Shown here in pieces: positions 58,143 through 64,000 of a DNA stretch of 64,000 nt. Below the pieces are notes generated by a model that was not told where the DNA came from, made no database searches, and saw only the letters and a program-made list of their open reading frames with translations. Position numbers and translations under genes: made by a program. Every line of letters begins with the position of its first letter. Within the stretch, counting starts at the first letter, position 1. Origin of the DNA: Microbacterium murale (GTDB lineage: Bacteria; Actinomycetota; Actinomycetes; Actinomycetales; Microbacteriaceae); NCBI RefSeq assembly GCF_014635185.1, contig NZ_BMCM01000002.1, positions 186,001-250,000 of the forward strand. Reading direction: 5' to 3'.

Positions 58143-59011
58143 CGCTGCTCCTCCGTGACACCGGATCGTACGAATCCTCCGCGTTCACCGTGCAGACTCG
58201 GGAAGCTCGACAGCAGCTTCCTCGTGTACGCGTGCTGCGGAGTGCGGTAGATCTCCTCCGCCGTCCCCTGCTCGACGATCTCACCCTGCAGCATCACCGC
58301 GATGCGGTCGCTGATCTCGATCAGCATCGGCAGGTCGTGCGTGATGAAGATGACGGCGAAACCAAGGCGCTCGCGCAGCCGCATGATCTCCCGGATGATG
58401 CCGCGCTGCACGACCACGTCGAGCGCTGTGGTCGGCTCATCCATGATCATCACCTGCGGGTCGAGGGCGAGCGCCATCGCGATCATGACCCTCTGCCGCA
58501 TGCCGCCGGAGAGCTCGTGCGGGAAGCTCGACAGGCGTGCCGGATCGACCCCGACAAGGCCCAGCAGCTCCTCAGCGCGCTCGGTCTTGGCGCGCCTGCT
58601 CATTCCAGGGCGATGCGTGTCGAAGACATCGAAGATCTGCGCCTTCACGCTGATCACCGGGTTCAGCGAGTTCATCGCGCCCTGGAACACCATCGAGATC
58701 TTGTCCCAGCGGAAAGCGCGCAGCTGATCATTCCGCAAACCGATGATGTCGATGTCGTCACCGCCGCGGTCATGGAACGTGATCTCGCCCGAGGTCATCA
58801 GCGCTGGCGCCTTGAGCAGGCGGTTGAGTCCGTATGCGAGCGTCGTCTTCCCACATCCGGACTCTCCCGCGAGCCCGAGGATCTCGCCGCGGTGCAGGGT
58901 GAGCGAGACGTTGCGCACGGCCTTAACAGGTGGATCCACCTCGTACTCGATCGACACGTCGCGTGCGGTCAGCACTGCTTCTGATGTGTGCACGGCATCG
59001 GGGGCGATCAC
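58139..59011 (-). CDS. oppD: Peptide ABC transporter ATPase (OppD-like)
   Basis: 290 residues. Walker A AGESGCGKTT at 48-57, signature LSGGMRQRV, Walker B MDEP. GTG at 59011 overlaps the oppC stop as GTGA; the frame is open further upstream inside oppC but is not family-like. Partner of OppF. Confidence 0.92.
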   Translation of the reverse strand: MIAPDAVHTSEAVLTARDVSIEYEVDPPVKAVRNVSLTLHRGEILGLAGESGCGKTTLAYGLNRLLKAPALMTSGEITFHDRGGDDIDIIGLRNDQLRAFRWDKISMVFQGAMNSLNPVISVKAQIFDVFDTHRPGMSRRAKTERAEELLGLVGVDPARLSSFPHELSGGMRQRVMIAMALALDPQVMIMDEPTTALDVVVQRGIIREIMRLRERLGFAVIFITHDLPMLIEISDRIAVMLQGEIVEQGTAEEIYRTPQHAYTRKLLSSFPSLHGERGGFVRSGVTEEQR

Positions 59012-60003
59012 GCGATGACTCCCTTCGTCTTGGCGGCTTTGCGCACGCGGCGCGCGGCTTCCGGCACGCCCCGCAGCTTGGGGTTGATGATCTCGTCGAT
59101 CGAGAAGTTGATCAAGGACAGGCCGCAGCCCAGCAGCGCGATCAGCACGCCGGGCGGCACGAACCACCACCACGCACCGGTCCCGAGAGCCTGACCCGAT
59201 TGGGCGTCATTGAGGATCGTGCCCCAGGTGATGGAGTCGGTCGCACCGAGACCGAGGTACGACAGCCCCGCCTCACCGAGGATCGCGAAGATGATCGCGA
59301 ACAGGAACTGTGCGGCCAGCAGCGGCAGAAGGTTGGGCATGATCTCGACGAGGATGACGCGGAACGACTTCTCGCCCGCGACCTTCGCCGCGTACACGTA
59401 ATCCCGGCTGCGCAGCGACCGCGCCTGCGTGCGCAGCACGACAGCGGAACCCGCCCAGGAGGTGATGCCGAGCACGATCGCGACCAGCATCCAACTGCGG
59501 CTGCTGAAGTACGTCGCGATCACCATCGCGAGTGGGAGCCCCGGAATGACGAGCATGATGTTCGTCACGAGAGAGAGGATCTCATCGCGCCAACCACCGA
59601 CGTAGCCGGCGAGGATGCCGAAGAAGAGCGACAGCACGACAGCGATGCCGCCGGCCGTGATGCCGACGAGGAGTGACCCCTGCGTGCCATGCGCCAACTG
59701 CGCGAACACGTCGTAGCCGAGTTTGCTCGTGCCGAGCAGATGCTCGAGGCTCGGGGGCTCGAGCGCGGGATTCTGCGAGTTGCGCGGGTTCTGGGTGAAG
59801 AGCGGACCGAGGATGCCGAACAGCACGATCGCACCGACCAGCACGAGTCCGACGACGAGCTTGGCCGACATCCTCGGCAGGATCGAGCGGAATCCGCCCC
59901 TGCTCCGCCTCTGCGTGACGAGGGCGACGGTGTCCGGTGGGATCGGCGTCGGCCCGGTGCGCGGGAGCTCGGACTTCTCGGAGGTCACGGTGGTCTCAGA
60001 CAT
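59008..60003 (-). CDS. oppC: Peptide ABC transporter permease (OppC-like)
   Basis: 331 residues: a 45-residue cytoplasmic N-terminus and six membrane helices, with the EAA-type loop (VAGEKSFRVILVEIMPN). It overlaps oppB by eight bases and is coupled to oppD by GTGA. Confidence 0.92.
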   Translation of the reverse strand: MSETTVTSEKSELPRTGPTPIPPDTVALVTQRRSRGGFRSILPRMSAKLVVGLVLVGAIVLFGILGPLFTQNPRNSQNPALEPPSLEHLLGTSKLGYDVFAQLAHGTQGSLLVGITAGGIAVVLSLFFGILAGYVGGWRDEILSLVTNIMLVIPGLPLAMVIATYFSSRSWMLVAIVLGITSWAGSAVVLRTQARSLRSRDYVYAAKVAGEKSFRVILVEIMPNLLPLLAAQFLFAIIFAILGEAGLSYLGLGATDSITWGTILNDAQSGQALGTGAWWWFVPPGVLIALLGCGLSLINFSIDEIINPKLRGVPEAARRVRKAAKTKGVIA

Positions 60004-60991
60004 TGTGGCGCGCTCTCGGGTCGATGTAGCCGTACACGAGATCCATGACGAAGTTCGCCGCGAGCACAGTGATCGTGATCACCAGGAACACGCCCTGCAT
60101 CAGCGCGTAGTCGCTGTTCTGCACTGCCTGGAACATGAGTTTTCCGATCCCGGGATAGGTGAACACCTGCTCCATCACGATCGAACCCGCGACAACGAAT
60201 CCGAGCGTGATCGCGAAACCCGCGATCGAGGGGATCGCCGCATTGCGCGCGGCGTACATGGTGAGGATGCGACGCGGCCGCAGGCCTTTGGCCTCTGCCG
60301 TGGTGACGTAGTCCTCGGCCATCGTGGAGACCATCATGTTGCGCATCCCGAACAGCCAGCCGCCGACCGAGCTCAGCACGATGGTGAGCGCGGGGAGGAA
60401 GGCATGGGTGACAGCATCCGTGAAGAACGCCCACGTCCACTCGGGCCCGCGCGGGAAATCGAACACGCTGTACCCGCCGATGATCGGGAACGCTCCGAGG
60501 CCCACAGCGAACACGGCGACGAGCACGAGAGCCAGCCAGAAGTACGGGATGGACTGCAGGATCGTCGTCGCCGGGATGAGGTGATCGACCCACGTGCCGC
60601 GCTTCCATCCGGCCCAGGCCCCCAGCGCGATGCCGAGGATGAACGAGATGACCGTCGCGACGCCGACGAGGATGATCGTCCACGGCAGCGCCTGGCTGAT
60701 CAGCTCGGCCACCGGGGTCGGATACTTGGTGACCGAGATTCCCAGGTCGCCTTGCAGCATCCGCCCCCAGTAGCCGAGGTACTGCTCCCACATCGACGAG
60801 TCATCAGAGCCGAGCAGCAGTTTGATGTTGCGGATCGTCGTCTCCGAGATCTCGCCGCCATTGCGCTGCAGTTTGGCGATCATGATGTCGGCGGGGTCAC
60901 CGGGCATCAACCGAGGAAGCAGGAAGTTGAGAGATATCGTCGCCCACAGCGTGATGATGTAGAAACCGATCCTGCGGCCGTAGAACTTCAT
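59996..60991 (-). CDS. oppB: Peptide ABC transporter permease (OppB-like)
   Basis: 331 residues with six membrane helices, the first at 8-26, a large periplasmic-side loop (DIMIAKLQRNGGEISE) and an EAA-type loop (TAEAKGLRPRRILTMYAARN). It begins 38 bases after the oppA stop in the same operon. Confidence 0.92.
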   Translation of the reverse strand: MKFYGRRIGFYIITLWATISLNFLLPRLMPGDPADIMIAKLQRNGGEISETTIRNIKLLLGSDDSSMWEQYLGYWGRMLQGDLGISVTKYPTPVAELISQALPWTIILVGVATVISFILGIALGAWAGWKRGTWVDHLIPATTILQSIPYFWLALVLVAVFAVGLGAFPIIGGYSVFDFPRGPEWTWAFFTDAVTHAFLPALTIVLSSVGGWLFGMRNMMVSTMAEDYVTTAEAKGLRPRRILTMYAARNAAIPSIAGFAITLGFVVAGSIVMEQVFTYPGIGKLMFQAVQNSDYALMQGVFLVITITVLAANFVMDLVYGYIDPRARHNV

Positions 60992-61029
60992 GTCCTCAAC
61001 TTCCTGCTCCCTCTAGTACCGGTCGGCGA

Positions 61030-62721
61030 TCAGTTCGCCGGCTTCAGATGCTGCAGGATGTATCCCGCTGCCACCGACCCCCAGGAGGGCGGGAAGGCGT
61101 ACAGGTCCTCCTCCGTCGGCCACCCGGTGAAGTCCTTCGCGTTGTAGAAGGTCTGCGTGGCGTTGATGACCAGCGGGATGTACGGCAGATCACGCACGAT
61201 CTCGGTCTGGATGGTGGCATAGGCCACCATCTTCGCGGCTTCGTCGTTCGTTCCCTCTGCGGCGGCGATGGCCGCGTCGACGGTCGGGTTGTTGTAGCGG
61301 CTGAAGTTCCAGCGACCTGCGGGGACCTCTTCGCCGACGGGACTCGTGGACTGCGTCGCCGTGCCGCCCACCCAGTCACGGTAGATCTGGAACGGGTCGG
61401 CCACGGAGGTGCCGACCATGCCACCCATGATCAGCTCGTACTGACCGGTCTGTCTGGAGTCCGAGAATTCCTGCCACTGGACGGTCGACGGGTTGACCTT
61501 GATGCCGGCCTCCGCCGCCTGCTCGGCGATCAGCTTCGCGGCGTCGTTGTAGTCGGTCCAGCCGTCCACCGAGGTGAGGTCGAGCTCGATCGGGGTCCCG
61601 TCTTTGCCGTAGAACCCGTCAGCGTCCTTGGTGTAGCCGGCAGCTTCCAGGATCTCGCCCGCTGCTGCAGCATCCGCACTCTGCGGGCTGACCTCATTGG
61701 CCGCGTCCGCGACCCACTTCTCATCGCGCGGCAGCAGTGCGTACGTCGGCGAGATGTCGCCGGTGAGACCGACGAATGCCTTCTCCTTGATCGTCGATCG
61801 GTCGATCGCGACGTTCAGCGCCTGTCGCACGGCGACATCGGTCTGCTCGCCGGTGCAGCCGAGGTCCGCGTTCGCGCAGGTGTACAGCACCGTGGGATCC
61901 TGCGGGGTGTTCACCCAATCGATCTGACCGTTCGATGTGACGGAATCCGGATTCGGAATGAACATACCCGTCCAGTCCAGCTCCCCAGCGGCCAGCAGGT
62001 CCTGTGCGGACTGGTTGGCGTCGATCGCGATGTACTGCACGGTCTTGATGGCCGGCACGTCGGCATCGCGGAAGTTCTCGTTCGCGACGAGTGTGTACGA
62101 CTCGCTCGTGACGCTGTCGACCACGTACGGGCCCGATCCCACGGGCTCCTCATTCGTGAAGTTCGCGAAATCGTCGACCTCGCTCCAGACATGCATCGGC
62201 AGGATCCAGGTTCCACCCATTCGCTGCCACTCGGTGGTGAACTGCGGGCTGGCGTAGGTCAGCACCACCGTGGTGTCGTCGGTGGCCTCAGCGGAGACGA
62301 GCCCCTGGCCCTCTGGATTGTTGCCCTCGTAGCTGAAGGTGAATGCGACGTCTTCGGCCGTCAGCGGCTCGCCGTCACTCCAGGTGAGGTCGGGCTTGAT
62401 CTTGATCGTGATGACGGTGCCGTCTTCGTTGAATTCGTACGACTCACCGATCATCCCGTCCGCCGGTTCATCTGCCAGCTTGTTGAAGAAGAACAGCGGT
62501 TCGAGGATCGGGCCGAGCGCGCCATGGAGCACGGTCGGGGCGAAGGGGTTGAAGTTCGCCGTGATAGGTGTCTGGCTTCCGGCCCACACCCGCAGCGAGC
62601 TCGCTGCGTCGTCGCCGTCGCCCTCTCCTCCCCCACTGGAACAAGCGGTGAGGCCCAGTACGAGGACGGATGCCCCCGCGATCGCCGTGACTGATGCACG
62701 GCGTCTGCCATTGCGAATCAT
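61030..62721 (-). CDS. oppA: Peptide-binding lipoprotein (OppA-like)
   Basis: 563 residues of the family 5 binding proteins. A lipoprotein signal (LGLTAC, Cys27) is followed by a Ser/Gly/Asp linker. ATG at 62721 is chosen because it starts directly before the signal peptide (MIRNGRRRAS), with GAGGAAG upstream; the open frame continues 64 codons further without similarity. First gene of oppA-B-C-D-F. Substrate spectrum unknown; it differs clearly in sequence from the dpp protein. Confidence 0.92.
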   Translation of the reverse strand: MIRNGRRRASVTAIAGASVLVLGLTACSSGGGEGDGDDAASSLRVWAGSQTPITANFNPFAPTVLHGALGPILEPLFFFNKLADEPADGMIGESYEFNEDGTVITIKIKPDLTWSDGEPLTAEDVAFTFSYEGNNPEGQGLVSAEATDDTTVVLTYASPQFTTEWQRMGGTWILPMHVWSEVDDFANFTNEEPVGSGPYVVDSVTSESYTLVANENFRDADVPAIKTVQYIAIDANQSAQDLLAAGELDWTGMFIPNPDSVTSNGQIDWVNTPQDPTVLYTCANADLGCTGEQTDVAVRQALNVAIDRSTIKEKAFVGLTGDISPTYALLPRDEKWVADAANEVSPQSADAAAAGEILEAAGYTKDADGFYGKDGTPIELDLTSVDGWTDYNDAAKLIAEQAAEAGIKVNPSTVQWQEFSDSRQTGQYELIMGGMVGTSVADPFQIYRDWVGGTATQSTSPVGEEVPAGRWNFSRYNNPTVDAAIAAAEGTNDEAAKMVAYATIQTEIVRDLPYIPLVINATQTFYNAKDFTGWPTEEDLYAFPPSWGSVAAGYILQHLKPAN

Positions 62722-62787
62722 GTGTTTGTCTTCCTCTCGGTGCTGCGTTGCATGAGGGATGTTGCTCATCATTGAGGACCCCCGAGG

Positions 62788-62833
62788 GGGTTTGTTAGGA
62801 CAGTAACCTAACAAACCCTTTCCGTACAGACAA
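62788..62833 (-). promoter_or_regulatory. opp promoter with overlapping palindromic operator
   Basis: Minus-strand TTGTCT (62833..62828), 17 bases, TAGGTT (62810..62805) form a promoter. A perfect 12-bp inverted repeat, GGGTTTGTTAGG (62788-62799) and CCTAACAAACCC (62807-62818) with a 7-base spacer, covers the -10 box and the expected start of transcription. It is suited to a dimeric repressor. Confidence 0.65.
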
Positions 62834-62939
62834 GAGGCGGGATCTGTGTGATGAGATCTGCCATAGCGCGTCATGTGACGATCACCGCATTGCACTTCGG
62901 GTCGATCTGACACTAAGATCGATTCCGGAGGTTATAGTC

Positions 62940-63680
62940 ATGGTGACCAGAACCAGTGAACCCGAGATCCGCGTCGCGGTGTCCACGGTGATCCTGACGC
63001 TTCGGCGCGCACGCGACGTCGATCAGCCGTCGCTCGCCCTGCCGCTGGTACTCCGCACACGCGACCCTCATCAGGGCGACTGGGCCTTGCCGGGTGGCTG
63101 GTTGGAGCCGGACGAGAGCCTCGAGGATGCCGCGGCACGCACCCTGCACGAGACCACGGGCCTCTCCCCCAGTTACCTCGAGCAGCTCTACGCCTTCGGC
63201 GCCGTCGATCGTTCCCCGAGCCGCGTCGTCTCGATCGTGTACTGGGCGCTGCTGCGCTCGGACGAGGTCGACGCGCAGAGCGCCGCGCACGTGGCATCCG
63301 GTCTGGCGCCGGAGAACGTGCAGTGGTTCGACGCCGCCGGGCTACCCTCGCTGGCGTTCGACCACAATCAGATCATCGACTACGCCCTGTGGCGGCTGCG
63401 CAACAAGGTCGGCTACAGCCGGGTCGCCCACGGCTTCCTTCCGCCCACCTTCACTCTCGCCGACCTGCGCGAGGCGTACGAGGCGATCCTGGGCAAGCGT
63501 CTGGATCCGGCGAACTTCCGCCGTCAGGTCGAGACCTCCGCCGCGCTGCTGCCGACCGATGAGTTCCGCACCGGTAGTCACCGGCCCGCCCGTCTGTACC
63601 GATACGACGACGACGTCGAGCTGGCCGACCGCGGCCCGCTCGCCCCTGAGAAAGATGTCAAGGAGAAGAGGACCCGATGA
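62940..63680 (+). CDS. nrtR: NrtR-type Nudix transcriptional regulator of NAD synthesis
   Basis: 246 residues. The N-terminal Nudix domain carries a degenerate box (53-75: GWLEPDESLEDAAARTLHET), where the catalytic REUxEE became RTLHET, so it should bind but not hydrolyse its ligand, as known for NrtR. A winged-helix DNA-binding domain follows (about 150-230). It is upstream of and overlaps nadA (ATGA), its expected target; ADP-ribose is the known effector of the family. GGAGG lies eight bases before the ATG. Confidence 0.9.
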   Translation: MVTRTSEPEIRVAVSTVILTLRRARDVDQPSLALPLVLRTRDPHQGDWALPGGWLEPDESLEDAAARTLHETTGLSPSYLEQLYAFGAVDRSPSRVVSIVYWALLRSDEVDAQSAAHVASGLAPENVQWFDAAGLPSLAFDHNQIIDYALWRLRNKVGYSRVAHGFLPPTFTLADLREAYEAILGKRLDPANFRRQVETSAALLPTDEFRTGSHRPARLYRYDDDVELADRGPLAPEKDVKEKRTR

Positions 63681-64000
63681 CCCTCCTGCCGTTCCCCGAA
63701 CTCACCGACCCCCGCAACACCGACCCCTCTGTCGATCACGCCATCCAGGCGATCGTCGGCGGTGCGTCGACGGATGCCACCTGCAGCACCGACCTCGCGG
63801 CGGGTCCGTGGGATTTCGACGCGCGCCCGGGCTACGGACCCGGATCCTCGATGGGTGACGTCATCCCCACCGGCGCTCCGCGCCAGGGTGAGCTGCCCGT
63901 CGAGTACCGCGAAGCCGATGAGGACGACCTCGACGCGCGTATCCGCGCGGCGAAGGCGACACTCGGCGACCGCGTCGTCGTGCTCGGACACTTCTACCAG
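63677..64000 (+). CDS. nadA: Quinolinate synthase, 5' part
   Basis: The first 108 residues lie in the window; the gene continues past the right edge. RIRAAKATLGDRVVVLGHFYQ-like sequence at the end is the conserved start of the NadA domain. NadA condenses iminoaspartate with dihydroxyacetone phosphate using a 4Fe-4S cluster. ATG overlaps the nrtR stop as ATGA, so regulator and enzyme are translated together. Confidence 0.92.
   Translation, partial: MTLLPFPELTDPRNTDPSVDHAIQAIVGGASTDATCSTDLAAGPWDFDARPGYGPGSSMGDVIPTGAPRQGELPVEYREADEDDLDARIRAAKATLGDRVVVLGHFYQ

Noticed and set aside
62935-62955. Palindrome-like GGTTATAGTCATGGTGACC as NrtR operator
   Set aside because: Only a few positions are symmetric and it covers the Shine-Dalgarno and start codon; I do not consider it supported.

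Overview
The window is high-GC DNA with the gene content and gene order of an actinobacterium of the family Microbacteriaceae, most likely Microbacterium. This is inferred from protein resemblance and synteny; no rRNA is present to test it. About 55 genes fill nearly all of the 64 kb. I found no tRNA, rRNA, CRISPR array, insertion sequence, prophage or clearly broken gene.

Layout: 1-14.4 kb holds DNA and NAD-cap maintenance genes: a PDZ/Lon-type membrane protease, a DUF2342 protein, an orphan ThiF/cyclodehydratase-like protein, a UvrD-like helicase, NudC, a kinase-fold protein without the usual catalytic loop, and the AdnA/AdnB helicase-nuclease pair. 14.6-24.9 kb holds small conserved actinobacterial proteins, a DEAD-box helicase, a PHP phosphoesterase, an EEP-family phosphatase, aminopeptidase P and several membrane or stress proteins. 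25.0-28.0 kb is a tightly coupled operon (PRC-barrel/MgtE-N/CBS, DUF1003, Mrp ATPase), followed by tatB and an O-methyltransferase. 30-38 kb carries the succinylase diaminopimelate/lysine genes dapE, dapD and dapC with ferredoxin, citrate synthase and a second DEAD-box helicase. 38-45 kb holds azlCD with a divergent XRE-cupin regulator, glutaminase plus an MFS exporter, and typA. 46-62.7 kb holds two complete peptide ABC transporter operons on either side of gcvT-gcvH-gcvP, which is led by a tandem glycine riboswitch. The right end is nrtR-nadA, the NAD synthesis control unit, with nadA cut by the window edge.

Three threads run through the sequence. First, at least 15 genes have a TAnnnT box exactly 6 or 7 bases before the start codon and usually no Shine-Dalgarno, which points to widespread leaderless transcription. 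Other genes are joined in operons by 4-base ATGA/GTGA/TTGA overlaps. Second, there are repeat families. One 73-bp palindromic element with a conserved loop occurs twice, in opposite orientation, around an AbiEi/DUF559-like gene. Another palindromic family, built around TTCGACTCG and CTCGCTCA, sits between dapE and dapD, in frame inside gcvP, and (a variant) in the linker of the glycine riboswitch. Third, several control sites are readable: a palindrome over the opp promoter, a candidate operator between azlC and its regulator, and a helix that can hide the gcvT ribosome binding site.

All assignments come from reading the sequence and from knowledge of the families; no database search was run.
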